Virus record (IMG/VR): IMGVR_UViG_3300025872_000355
Location: 1-21,680 of that record
Source: a virus
Reading direction: 5' to 3' (one strand)
DNA: 21,680 nt
In this document: piece after piece, positions 1 through 6,075 of the stretch
How the letters are laid out: every line of letters begins with the position of its first letter
How positions within the stretch are numbered: the first letter of the stretch is position 1
Made by a program: the position numbers and the translations under genes
The notes under the pieces: model-generated
The model's database searches: none
What the model saw: the letters and a program-made list of their open reading frames with translations, nothing else
Told to the model about the DNA's origin: nothing

Positions 1-68
1 GAGACCCACGCCACCCACCCGGCGGCGAAGAGAATGAACAAGTTGGCGAGCTCTTCGATGTCGATCAC
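1..68 (-). CDS. N-terminus of a small membrane protein (runs off left edge)
   Basis: A GTG start at 68 overlaps the TGA stop of the upstream gene (GTGA junction, stop at 65-67). The frame stays open to the window edge and encodes an acidic start (IDIEELANL) followed by a hydrophobic run (FILFAAGWVAWV), which looks like the start of a transmembrane helix. Only about 22 residues are visible, so the function cannot be assigned. The coupled start and the hydrophobic frame are the support. Confidence 0.45.
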   Translation of the reverse strand, partial: MIDIEELANLFILFAAGWVAWV

Positions 69-310
69 AGCTGGTATCCGTTCTCGTCTGCGGTTGCGTA
101 TCCGATGGCGTCCGCGTTGATGGCCTTTGCCTTGCTCATGAGCTCGGGCGGGATGTGGTAGAGGCCCCTCGCCTGCCACCGGGCCACCGTGAGCAGCTCG
201 TTCAGCACCCGCACAGCGGACAGGACTCGTCCGACGTGATAGGCCCTCTGGGCCGATCGCTGCTGGATGCGGCTGTAGCGGTGCTGCGGTGGGTGCGGCG
301 CGCGTGGCAT
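65..310 (-). CDS. Hypothetical protein, 81 aa
   Basis: I do not recognise this protein. It has a basic, His/Arg/Gln-rich N-terminus (about 1-25), then a probably helical segment with VLNELLTVARWQARGLYHIP near residues 35-54, and a polar tail. The ATG at 310 lies 9 bases after the stop of the upstream gene on the same strand and has no strong Shine-Dalgarno. A GTG further in (before GRVLSAVRVLNELL) is an alternative start. Its stop overlaps the next start by GTGA, which supports a real coupled gene. It sits in the small-gene cluster left of the integration module. Confidence 0.5.
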   Translation of the reverse strand: MPRAPHPPQHRYSRIQQRSAQRAYHVGRVLSAVRVLNELLTVARWQARGLYHIPPELMSKAKAINADAIGYATADENGYQL

Positions 311-318
311 GACTGCGA

Positions 319-537
319 TCAGTGCGTGATGTCCTTGGTCAAAACGAACAGCCAGCCCCCGCCGATGTCGATCCGCAGGCGATCGCCGTCGATCGACTCG
401 ACCTTCCCGGTCCAGTGCCGACCGGCGCTGCGTCCGCTCACCGTGTCGCCGATGGCGGGCTCCTGGGCCGACGTCCGTGGCGTCTGGTCGTGGATGCAGG
501 CAGCGGCTGCCAGGTATTCGTTTTCGTGCGCGTCCAT
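319..537 (-). CDS. Small SH3/KOW-like beta-barrel protein, 72 aa
   Basis: The first 25 residues are polar and Ala-rich. The rest alternates in a pattern typical of a small beta-barrel: IGDTVSGRSAGRHWTGKVES, then IDGDRLRIDIGGG and WLFVLTKDI. This resembles the SH3-like or KOW-like modules found in many short phage and bacterial proteins, but no specific family is claimed. The ATG at 537 is preceded by AAGGA at about 8 bases, a good ribosome binding site. The gene lies 18 bases downstream of a 45-aa gene. A nucleic-acid or protein-binding role would be only a guess. Confidence 0.55.
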   Translation of the reverse strand: MDAHENEYLAAAACIHDQTPRTSAQEPAIGDTVSGRSAGRHWTGKVESIDGDRLRIDIGGGWLFVLTKDITH

Positions 538-555
538 GCGTTGTTCCTTCGTGGG

Positions 556-693
556 CTATTTAAAAGCAAAAGCAGTCGCAAGCGATGCCAGGTCGTACAC
601 CACCCGAGACAGCGTCGAGTCCGTTCCGAGGTCCTGGCCTACCTTGACCAGAGCCAGAATCATCAGCCAGCGATTCCAGTCGATGCGATACAC
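556..693 (-). CDS. Hypothetical microprotein, 45 aa
   Basis: A GTG at 693 is preceded by GGAGG at 5 bases, and the frame runs to TAG at 556-558. The product starts VYRIDWNRWLMILALVKVGQ, continues with a short polar stretch (DLGTDSTLSR) and ends in a hydrophobic, Ala-rich segment (VVYDLASLATAFAFK). It looks like two amphipathic or hydrophobic helices and has a natural composition, unlike the overlapping longer frame on this strand, which is low-complexity Arg/Gly/Ser. It sits between the excisionase-like gene and the SH3-like gene, with 18 bases to the next start. Function is unknown. Confidence 0.45.
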   Translation of the reverse strand: MYRIDWNRWLMILALVKVGQDLGTDSTLSRVVYDLASLATAFAFK

Positions 694-782
694 GACGTCC
701 TCCGTGACGTGCGGGCGGGAGTGTACAGCCCTTGTGGGATATTTGTAAACTGGAGTTTTTTCGGCTGTTCCTTGGCGGAACT

Positions 783-1028
783 TTAGGCCGATTTCCGATC
801 GCCAGGACGGCGGCCGCAGAGCTTGCCCTGCCGCCGGAGCGCGTCACGCTCCCGGGCGAGCCGCTGGATCTCCTCGGCGTCTACCAGCATGGAGCGTGTC
901 GAGACCTTCTGCGACCAGATCTCTCCCCGATCCGCCATCAGGCGGATGTGCCGCTGCGAACATCCGTAGATGTCCGCGGCCTCGGCGGTCCCGCAGAGCT
1001 TGCGGTTCGGCGGAAGTTTGACTGGCAT
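783..1028 (-). CDS. Excisionase-like winged-helix DNA-binding protein, 81 aa
   Basis: Residues 11-55 read as a compact helix-turn-helix/MerR-like DNA-binding domain: LCGTAEAADIYGCSQRHIRL (helix-turn-recognition helix), a wing-like segment (ADRGEIWSQKV) and SMLVDAEEIQRLARER. Phage excisionases and AlpA/MerR-like regulators have this form. The start at 1028 is chosen because GGAGG lies 8 bases upstream; the ATG at 1034 would be only 2 bases from it. The gene lies next to the putative att region and reads away from the integrase, so a role as recombination directionality factor is the simplest inference. A repressor or transcriptional regulator is also possible. Confidence 0.65.
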   Translation of the reverse strand: MPVKLPPNRKLCGTAEAADIYGCSQRHIRLMADRGEIWSQKVSTRSMLVDAEEIQRLARERDALRRQGKLCGRRPGDRKSA

Positions 1029-1126
1029 CGACATGGCCTCCGAGCGTATCCGCGGCCTGCGGCGACTCAATCGCCACAGGCCGCTTTCCTTTCCATCCGT
1101 GGACGCCTACGGTTCTGTAGGCGATG

Positions 1127-1176
1127 TACACCCCGCTGGGCTCGAACCAGCAACCTTCGGTTCCGTAGACCGATGC
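1127..1176 (-). other. 3' half of tRNA-Arg(ACG), probable att core
   Basis: Read on the minus strand, the sequence folds as an anticodon stem TCGGT/ACCGA with loop CTACGGA (anticodon ACG, + strand 1164-1166), a variable loop AGGTT, a T-arm GCTGG-TTCGAGC-CCAGC (1135-1151) and the 3' acceptor strand GGGGTGT (1128-1134) with discriminator A. No D-arm or matching 5' acceptor strand (ACACCCC) lies upstream, so it is not a complete tRNA gene. Phages that integrate into tRNA genes commonly carry exactly such a 3' fragment as the attP core. Confidence 0.7.
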
Positions 1177-1193
1177 CGAACTGGAGCCGAATG

Positions 1194-1233
1194 CGGAACC
1201 TACTGGAACCGTGGCACACCACTACGGAACCGT
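1194..1233 (+). repeat. Helically phased GGAACC direct repeats (putative Int/Xis arm sites)
   Basis: GGAACC occurs at 1195-1200, 1205-1210 and 1226-1231, that is at offsets of 10 and 21 bases, about one and two helical turns. The third copy is part of CTACGGAACCGT (1222-1233), whose first 11 bases reappear inverted in the tRNA anticodon arm (1158-1168). Related inverted copies are GGTTCT at 1111-1116 and 1266-1271. Repeats of this kind beside a core site are expected for integrase arm-type or excisionase binding sites, which is an inference here. Confidence 0.5.
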
Positions 1234-1280
1234 GCGGACCAACCGAGCCGATTGCCGGACTTTCCGGTTCTGCGGGGCGT

Positions 1281-1309
1281 TTGACACATTTCCAGCCATT
1301 CGGAGGATG
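1281..1309 (+). promoter_or_regulatory. Candidate promoter for the integrase
   Basis: A perfect TTGACA lies at 1281-1286, in the noncoding region 112 bases upstream of the integrase start and on its strand. The matching -10 is poor: with a 16-base spacer the hexamer is GAGGAT (1303-1308). It is a weak candidate, supported mainly by position. Confidence 0.25.
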
Positions 1310-1397
1310 GCACCACCAGTCCGCTCTATGAGGGAGCGCGGCGGGCGTCAGGGGGGGCCGCAGGAGCGCCCAGCCTGGCACACAAAAAGTCCATCCG

Positions 1398-2306
1398 ATG
1401 TACTGCAAGTCAGGGCCGCAGACGCTGTCGGCCTACGCGGCAAATTACAGCCTCCTCCGAGACGTCCGTCCGGAGACCGTTCGCCAGTATCAGATCACAG
1501 CGCGACTCTTTGAGCGGTGGGCTGGCCACCCAGTGCAGCTCGTCGAGCTGGACGAGCAGAGCGTCTCGGCGTGGTTGCGCGATTACGCTGCCAGCGGGGT
1601 CGAGCCGGAGACCGTCCGATCGAAGAAGGTCGGCATCCTGGCGTTGTGGAGGGCCGCCGCCGACGATGGCCTATGCGACCCTCCCACGCGTCGTGTTCGC
1701 AGCGTCAAATGCCCGTACAAGCCTCCGACCTGCTGGGACTGGGCCGAGGTGTCCGCCCTTCTGGAGGCCTGCCAGGGCCTCCAGAGGTGGCACCGGACTG
1801 GCCTCCGCAGGTCGGCATGGTTTGACCTGGCGATCCGCATGGCCTGGGACACTGGCCTCCGTCAGGGCGACCAGTGGCGGCTGCCGGTTGCGGACGTACG
1901 GCCAGGCGGAGTCGTGAGCCTGGTCCAGTCGAAGACTGGCAGGCCGCTGATCTGCCAGCTGTCTCCGTCCACGGTCGAGGCCCTGCGAGTCTCGCTCGAG
2001 CTCGCACCGAGGCAGCTGGTGACGCCGTGGATGGCGAGCCACGAGACTTTCGACGATCAGTTCGCCAGGCTCGTGTCGAAGGCCGGCATCCGGAAAGGGA
2101 CATGGAAATGGCTGCGGAGGGCCTCTGCGACTGACGTCGAGATTCAGCGGCCAGGGTCGGCCACCGCGCACCTCGGTCACGTTCCAGGATCACGCATCGC
2201 CGAGAGGAGCTACATCGACCCGGCCCAGTTCTCGCGGACGACCGTCAGTCCGCGGGAGCTGATCGCGGCCGCTCTTCAAAATGGGGGGTGGGGGGGGGCA
2301 GGCTAG
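1398..2306 (+). CDS. int: Phage tyrosine recombinase (integrase), 302 aa
   Basis: Site-specific recombinase expected to integrate the phage at a tRNA-Arg site. Residues about 10-90 form a SAM-like, core-binding N-terminal domain (SAYAANYSLL, ETVRQYQITARLFERW, SAWLRDYAASGVEPETVRSKK). The catalytic domain covers about 115-285, with R155 (DTGLRQGDQW), K179 (VQSKTGRPL), R240 (KWLRRASATD), H261 (HLGHVPGSR) and nucleophile Y272 (ERSYIDP). The usual HxLR histidine is a lysine (K237). At 302 aa it is short and lacks an obvious N-terminal arm-binding domain. It is the only rightward gene recognised here. Its start has no strong ribosome binding site. Its 3' end overlaps the convergent gene ending at 2245 by 62 bases. 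Confidence 0.9.
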   Translation: MYCKSGPQTLSAYAANYSLLRDVRPETVRQYQITARLFERWAGHPVQLVELDEQSVSAWLRDYAASGVEPETVRSKKVGILALWRAAADDGLCDPPTRRVRSVKCPYKPPTCWDWAEVSALLEACQGLQRWHRTGLRRSAWFDLAIRMAWDTGLRQGDQWRLPVADVRPGGVVSLVQSKTGRPLICQLSPSTVEALRVSLELAPRQLVTPWMASHETFDDQFARLVSKAGIRKGTWKWLRRASATDVEIQRPGSATAHLGHVPGSRIAERSYIDPAQFSRTTVSPRELIAAALQNGGWGGAG

Positions 2307-2514
2307 GACTGGGAAGAACAGGGTAGCCTAGCTCTGATCGACCTCCTGCCAGCAGCTCATCGATCTGCGCCACCAACTGGCGGCGTTCCGCCAACAGCCG
2401 GATGACATCGGCCGCCAGGCTGCCGCTTGTCCCCGTGTAGGCCCCGGAGAACCGACGAGCGCGGTACTCCATGTCCCGCAGCTCGTCGTCAGTGAAGAGC
2501 GTCGGATCAGGCAT
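2245..2514 (-). CDS. Hypothetical protein with helical core and Pro-rich tail, 89 aa
   Basis: I do not recognise a family. The N-terminus (PDPTLFTDDELRDMEYRARR) and the segment SLAADVIRLLAERRQLVAQI (about 31-50) look like helices, the second possibly a short coiled coil. The tail is rich in Pro and Ser (SPSLPPPTP) because it is encoded opposite the poly-G tract. The ATG at 2514 overlaps the end of the upstream gene by 8 bases; a GTG at 2517 is an alternative. It is the last gene of the long leftward operon, and its 3' end overlaps the convergent integrase by 62 bases. Confidence 0.6.
   Translation of the reverse strand: MPDPTLFTDDELRDMEYRARRFSGAYTGTSGSLAADVIRLLAERRQLVAQIDELLAGGRSELGYPVLPSPSLPPPTPHFEERPRSAPAD
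2283..2298 (+). repeat. Poly-G tract G6-T-G9 in overlapping convergent 3' ends
   Basis: The + strand carries G6 (2283-2288), T, then G9 (2290-2298). It lies within the last codons of the integrase and inside the C-terminal coding part of the minus-strand 89-aa gene, where it encodes a Pro-rich stretch. A change in tract length would alter the C-termini of both proteins. The integrase catalytic tyrosine is well upstream, so that enzyme should tolerate it. Confidence 0.7.
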
Positions 2515-3007
2515 CACGGATGCCGTCCTCCGCAGGTGCCACGCATCCCTGGCTCCGCAACGTCCCCCGGTTCAGCTCCGGCCACAGCTCGTGAGAGTGG
2601 ATCGCAGCCAGCATCCCCCAGGCGGCGTGCCCCAGGTGCGGCTCGCTGCGGTCCCCTGCCAGGAACTTGTAGATATGGGCGATGACGTGGTTCAACAAAT
2701 CGTGGACTGGCATACCTCGCTCCCAGTTGAAGTCGGAGTATTTCGCGGCCCCCTCGGCACAGGCCCTCGCAACTTCGCGCAGCCCGATCGGAGAGATCAG
2801 GTCGTACCGGAACTCCTCGACGTCAGAGCTGCGGACGGCACCCGTCCCGAACTTTGCCGTCGTGCGAGGCCGTGAGAACGCAGGGGGCACCCACTCGGCA
2901 TACGTCTCGCCGTATCCCTGCATCTTCGGATCGTCCGCTGGCGTTGCCTCCAGTCTCGACTTCACGGCCTCGCGGAGTGGCGCGTTCACGTCCTCGATCG
3001 TCGTCAC
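2507..3007 (-). CDS. dATP/dGTP diphosphohydrolase-like protein (DUF5664-type), 166 aa
   Basis: The core at about 70-148 matches the pattern I know from the phage DUF5664 / dATP-dGTP diphosphohydrolase N-terminal family: LISPIGLREVARACAEGAAK followed by YSDFNWERG, then LLNHVIAHIYKFLAGD and HLGHAAWGMLAAIHSHE. The all-alpha fold, the acidic and His residues (E85, H107, H111, D119, E122, H124, H127) and the KY...NW signature fit a MazG-like metal-dependent nucleotide hydrolase. Relatives include the MazZ-type enzymes of phages with modified genomes, but no PurZ is visible here, so genome base modification should not be assumed. The start overlaps the metallophosphoesterase stop by ATGA. Substrate is inferred from the family only. 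Confidence 0.65.
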   Translation of the reverse strand: MTTIEDVNAPLREAVKSRLEATPADDPKMQGYGETYAEWVPPAFSRPRTTAKFGTGAVRSSDVEEFRYDLISPIGLREVARACAEGAAKYSDFNWERGMPVHDLLNHVIAHIYKFLAGDRSEPHLGHAAWGMLAAIHSHELWPELNRGTLRSQGCVAPAEDGIRDA

Positions 3008-4002
3008 GATGTCCTGACCTTTCCGTCCGTGGTGATTCGGTAGTTCTCGACTCCGAAATCACCATCGCCGGAAACGTTTATTGAGGCAAATCCCCAGTTC
3101 CACTTGTTGATCCTGGCGTATTCCGGCCGGAGATCGCACAGGCATCCGGTCGACCAACAGAAAACCTCGGAGCCGAACATATCCGGCTCGCAGTGCCCGC
3201 TCGTCCTGTGGCCGTGGCCCTCGAGAACGGTGTGATGGAGACGGAGGAACGCTCCGCGGGCCTGGTTGACGGGCGCGCTGGCCCCCTTGCCCTTCTCGTG
3301 TCCGTGCAGGATCGGCAGCTTCCCGACCATGATCGGCCGATGATCCTGGACGAGCTCGATCCCGAGCTTATCGAGCCCGAGCCACGCCTCGAGTCCCATC
3401 ATCGGCTCGTCGGAGATCTCGGGGGCGTGCTGGTAGAGCCAGTGATGCCAGCGCTCTTCGTGATTTCCGGCCTTGAGAATGATCGGTATTCCAGGGAACT
3501 CCTGCCGCATCCACGCGAGGAGCTGCCGCTGGGCGTTTAGCTCGCCGCGAAAATCGCGTTTCGCCGGCGTCTTCATATACCGCGAGATCGCGTAGAAGTC
3601 GGCTATGTCGCCGTTTAGAACCAGGGCGACGAGCTCGAGATGCTTGAGATGGTCGACAGCGGCCGCCAGGGCAATCTCGCTGTGGAACGGAACGTGAACG
3701 TCGGACAGGACGCCGACCTGGCCGACGACGTTTAGCGTGTGCGGCTCCCATCGCTCCGCCTTGGACGGTGGCATCTTGAGTACGGCACCGGCCTCACGAA
3801 GAGGCCTTCCTGCAACGGGCCTGGTCTTCTTCCTGTGCTGCTCACCGCAGACGCCGAACTGCTTGCAAATGCGCTTACGGGCCTGCTCAAGTGTGATAGC
3901 GTTGTTCGCCTCCCGCACAAGTCGGCGGGCCAGGGTTCTCGCCGGTGCGTCTGGGAACTGAAGACAGAGACGCTTCGCGATCTCCGTGATCTGATCGCCC
4001 AT
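3004..4002 (-). CDS. Calcineurin-like metallophosphoesterase, 332 aa
   Basis: The five metallophosphoesterase motifs are present in order: D101-x-H103 (LSDVHVPFH), GD132 (LNGDIADF), GN180H181E (KAGNHEERW), H233/H235 (ILHGHEKGKG) and GH263GH265 (LEGHGHRTS). These bind a dinuclear metal centre and predict hydrolysis of a phosphodiester or phosphomonoester. Residues 1-55 (AKRLCLQFPDAPARTLARRL, TLEQARKRICKQFG) form a separate helical N-terminal region, possibly DNA-binding. It follows the fibre gene and overlaps the downstream nucleotide-hydrolase-like gene by 4 bases, suggesting a nucleotide or nucleic-acid processing pair. GGAGG lies 4 bases before the ATG. The substrate is not visible from the sequence. 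Confidence 0.88.
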   Translation of the reverse strand: MGDQITEIAKRLCLQFPDAPARTLARRLVREANNAITLEQARKRICKQFGVCGEQHRKKTRPVAGRPLREAGAVLKMPPSKAERWEPHTLNVVGQVGVLSDVHVPFHSEIALAAAVDHLKHLELVALVLNGDIADFYAISRYMKTPAKRDFRGELNAQRQLLAWMRQEFPGIPIILKAGNHEERWHHWLYQHAPEISDEPMMGLEAWLGLDKLGIELVQDHRPIMVGKLPILHGHEKGKGASAPVNQARGAFLRLHHTVLEGHGHRTSGHCEPDMFGSEVFCWSTGCLCDLRPEYARINKWNWGFASINVSGDGDFGVENYRITTDGKVRTS

Positions 4003-4029
4003 CCGGTCCTCCGTGACTGCGGGCAGATA

Positions 4030-5646
4030 TCAGCGAGAAAACGCCGAGGTCGCCGGCGTGAAGTTGTCTTCATAGCGAGCGGTATTTGAGAGCCGGAACT
4101 CGTCCATGTAGCCGGTCATATATCCGTCGGCCCCGGAAAACAGGCTGTCGACGCCGATCCTCGCGCCATCGAATGAGACGACTACCGGATCGTTCTCAAA
4201 TGCCTGGAATGGCCACGACTCGGACGGCGTATACGGCGTCGTGTTTATTTTCTGGCCGTCGATCCAAATGGTCCTATCGGCCATCGGGAGCTGCACGGCG
4301 ACGTGATACCAGGTATTCGCGGACGGAGACCAGGGATAGATGATGCGCTGGTCGCCACCGGAGATGTAGCGCCGCACCATGAGTCCGACCGTGTCAGACG
4401 CGTCAGCGCCGACGTAGGTGATCTGCCAGGTATTGACGATTGGCGTTTGGCGATGCGTGCGAAATATGGGCTGGGCCTTGGCAATGTCGTCGAACCGCAC
4501 CCACATCTCGACGGTCCAAGGGCTTTCCAGCGACGGGGCCTCGGTCGTGAGGTCGTTTTGTCCGTTGTAGCCAACTAGGACGCCGCCGCCGTTGAGCCGC
4601 AGCGACGCGCCGCCGAATTTGCTTTGTGCCGTCGATAGCGTCGTGCTTTCGCTTTGCGTGTCGACAAGGACGCCATACAGGCTCGAGTCCACGAACGAGC
4701 TGCCGCTGATGGAATCAAAATGACACAGGACGCGGGCGTATGGGTTGAACGTTTTCGCACCCGTGAACTTCGTCCACTTGTTCGTCGCGTAGCAGAGATA
4801 TAAATATCCGTACTCGTCGTACGCCAACTGGCCGGCTGTGCCGTTTGACGTGCCCTGGTCCGGGTATGTGACGAAGCCGCCCGACGCGCTGATAGTGCCG
4901 TTAGTGACGGACAGCCCGTTCCCTACGATCACGGCGCCGGCTGTGCTGTTTGTTGCGAGCGGCAGCCGGGCAGCTGCGAGCGTCCCCGTCGTGATGGCGG
5001 ACGCACTGGGGACGGCGTGGACGTGGTCTGACCTTGAGGCCAGGTTCGACGACCCGGCCGCCGCCGTGCCGAGGGCCGATGGCGTCGAGCTCGAGAGCGT
5101 GATATTCCCGCTGCCACCTCCGGTCGCGGACAGCACCCCGGCAGCGATCGTGAGCCCGCTACCGACCTTGATAGCCCCGAGCGTGTTCGATGTCGCCGTC
5201 GGAAGTCTGGCGGCCGGCAGCGTCCCCAGCGTGAGGTCCGAGGCGCTCCCGCTGGTGGCCACGTTCGCGAGCCCTGTGATCGTGCTGGCTGCCTGGTTGT
5301 GGGCCGCAGGTGTGAACGTGCTGGGGACGTTCGTCAGGCTCGAATAGCTGATCGTCGGGACAGGGTGAACGTGGTCCGCCCTGGACGCGTTCGCCGAGCT
5401 GCCGGCAGATGCAGCGCCCAGTCCTAGCGGCGTAGCGTCCGATAGGTTGACCTCGCCAGGAGGCCCCTGGATTCCCTGGCCGCCGGGCGATCCGGCCTGG
5501 CTGATCGAGAGGTTCACCGTGTCGCCGTTGGTGGCGACGACCGTGGTTCCGGCCTGCCCTGTGACGTTGATCCCCCAGCTCTTCGACGCGTCCACGTTGA
5601 CGGACGCGGCCGGCTGGCCATTCACCGAGACGTTGATCGTGCTCAA
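4030..5646 (-). CDS. Tail fibre / receptor-binding protein with collagen-like stretch, tandem repeats and LamG domain, 538 aa
   Basis: The start is a TTG at 5646, in a TTGA overlap with the upstream stop and with AGGA 4-5 bases before it. The N-terminal 50 residues are a beta-rich attachment region (STINVSVNGQPAASVNV). A collagen-like segment (GSPGGQGIQGPPGE) lies near 52-65. Two tandem repeats follow, about 75-180 and 190-257, each with LG..AGSS..ASR.DHVH.VP, then AARLP.AT, GA..VG.GL and SA.GG. From about 306 to 530 there is a concanavalin/LamG jelly-roll (CHFDS, SKFGGASLRLNGGG, WTVEMWVRFDD, WYHVAVQ, WIDGQKI, GYMDEFRLSNTARY). Such LamG ends usually bind glycans. It most likely recognises a host surface sugar, which is an inference. 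Confidence 0.85.
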   Translation of the reverse strand: MSTINVSVNGQPAASVNVDASKSWGINVTGQAGTTVVATNGDTVNLSISQAGSPGGQGIQGPPGEVNLSDATPLGLGAASAGSSANASRADHVHPVPTISYSSLTNVPSTFTPAAHNQAASTITGLANVATSGSASDLTLGTLPAARLPTATSNTLGAIKVGSGLTIAAGVLSATGGGSGNITLSSSTPSALGTAAAGSSNLASRSDHVHAVPSASAITTGTLAAARLPLATNSTAGAVIVGNGLSVTNGTISASGGFVTYPDQGTSNGTAGQLAYDEYGYLYLCYATNKWTKFTGAKTFNPYARVLCHFDSISGSSFVDSSLYGVLVDTQSESTTLSTAQSKFGGASLRLNGGGVLVGYNGQNDLTTEAPSLESPWTVEMWVRFDDIAKAQPIFRTHRQTPIVNTWQITYVGADASDTVGLMVRRYISGGDQRIIYPWSPSANTWYHVAVQLPMADRTIWIDGQKINTTPYTPSESWPFQAFENDPVVVSFDGARIGVDSLFSGADGYMTGYMDEFRLSNTARYEDNFTPATSAFSR

Positions 5647-6029
5647 GGAATCCTCGCCGTGAACGTGCCGGAGGCGATCGTGAGCGTCTGCCCTTCCGTG
5701 TCCTGCCACCGCAGATACCAGCGGTGCGAGGTCGCGGTCGAGACGGCTGCGGTCTGCGTCTCGGAGAGCCCGAGATTGACGAGCCCGCCCTCAAGATCGA
5801 CCGGGCTGATCGTGAACGTGGCGACCGTGTCGCCCACCTCAAGGCCCTCGGAGCTCGACCAGCTGCCGCCGCCGGCCAGCTCGGGCTGATACACGATCGC
5901 CGTCAGCGTGTATCCGGTCAGGTCGATCGGCTCGCCGTCAACGTCCAGGCCCAGGCCGATATTCAGCTCGTCTCCAGGGACGCAGACGATGTCGAGCGGC
6001 CCTGGAATTTGCTGGTAAATAGCGCCCAT
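5643..6029 (-). CDS. Beta-rich tail/baseplate-associated protein, 128 aa
   Basis: The protein opens with a short leader (MGAIYQQIPGPLDI) followed by an Ig-like or BppU-N-like beta pattern: PGDELNIGLGLDVDGEPIDL, TGYTLTAIVYQP, TVATFTISPVDLEGGLVNLG, HRWYLRWQDTEGQTLTIASG. Proteins of this form commonly sit just before the fibre and link it to the baseplate. The ATG at 6029 has GGAGG 5 bases upstream. Its stop overlaps the TTG of the fibre gene by 4 bases. Function as a fibre adaptor is inferred from form and neighbours. Confidence 0.65.
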   Translation of the reverse strand: MGAIYQQIPGPLDIVCVPGDELNIGLGLDVDGEPIDLTGYTLTAIVYQPELAGGGSWSSSEGLEVGDTVATFTISPVDLEGGLVNLGLSETQTAAVSTATSHRWYLRWQDTEGQTLTIASGTFTARIP

Positions 6030-6075
6030 GCGTGCCTCCTTGCTGCCGTAGATGGTGGCCGAAACCGGAAACGAG

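Larger units (their letters stand above)
1029..1397. other. Noncoding attachment-site region (putative attP) between xis-like gene and integrase
   Basis: These 369 bases hold no convincing gene. They contain the 3' half of a tRNA-Arg gene on the minus strand (1127-1176), a 6-bp perfect hairpin GCCTAC-GGTTCT-GTAGGC at 1105-1122, several GGAACC/GGTTCC elements, and a TTGACA box at 1281. An integrase gene starts immediately to the right and an excisionase-like gene ends the region to the left. This is the architecture of a tyrosine-recombinase attP: a core taken from a tRNA 3' end plus arm sites. The function is inferred; the sequence elements are seen directly. Confidence 0.6.

Noticed and set aside
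560-847. Longer minus-strand frame overlapping the 45-aa gene
   Set aside because: It overlaps the end of the excisionase-like gene. Its product is low-complexity Arg/Gly/Ser, and the alternative frame has a strong ribosome binding site and natural composition.
1127-1250. A complete functional tRNA gene
   Set aside because: The anticodon arm, variable loop and T-arm fold well, but no D-arm or 5' acceptor strand complementary to GGGGTGT lies upstream. It is a 3' fragment only.
1067-1408. Minus-strand frame across the att region
   Set aside because: It covers the tRNA fragment and repeats, has no ribosome binding site and a biased composition. The region is better explained as noncoding att DNA.
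2507-3007. Evidence that the phage uses 2-aminoadenine (Z) DNA
   Set aside because: The nucleotide-hydrolase-like gene belongs to a broad family. No PurZ or DatZ homologue is in the window, so the claim would be unsupported.
4838-5347. + strand frame opposite the fibre gene with regular Val/Pro/Ala pattern
   Set aside because: The regular pattern is the antisense of the fibre's Ser/Ala/Gly-rich repeats. There is no plausible start signal.
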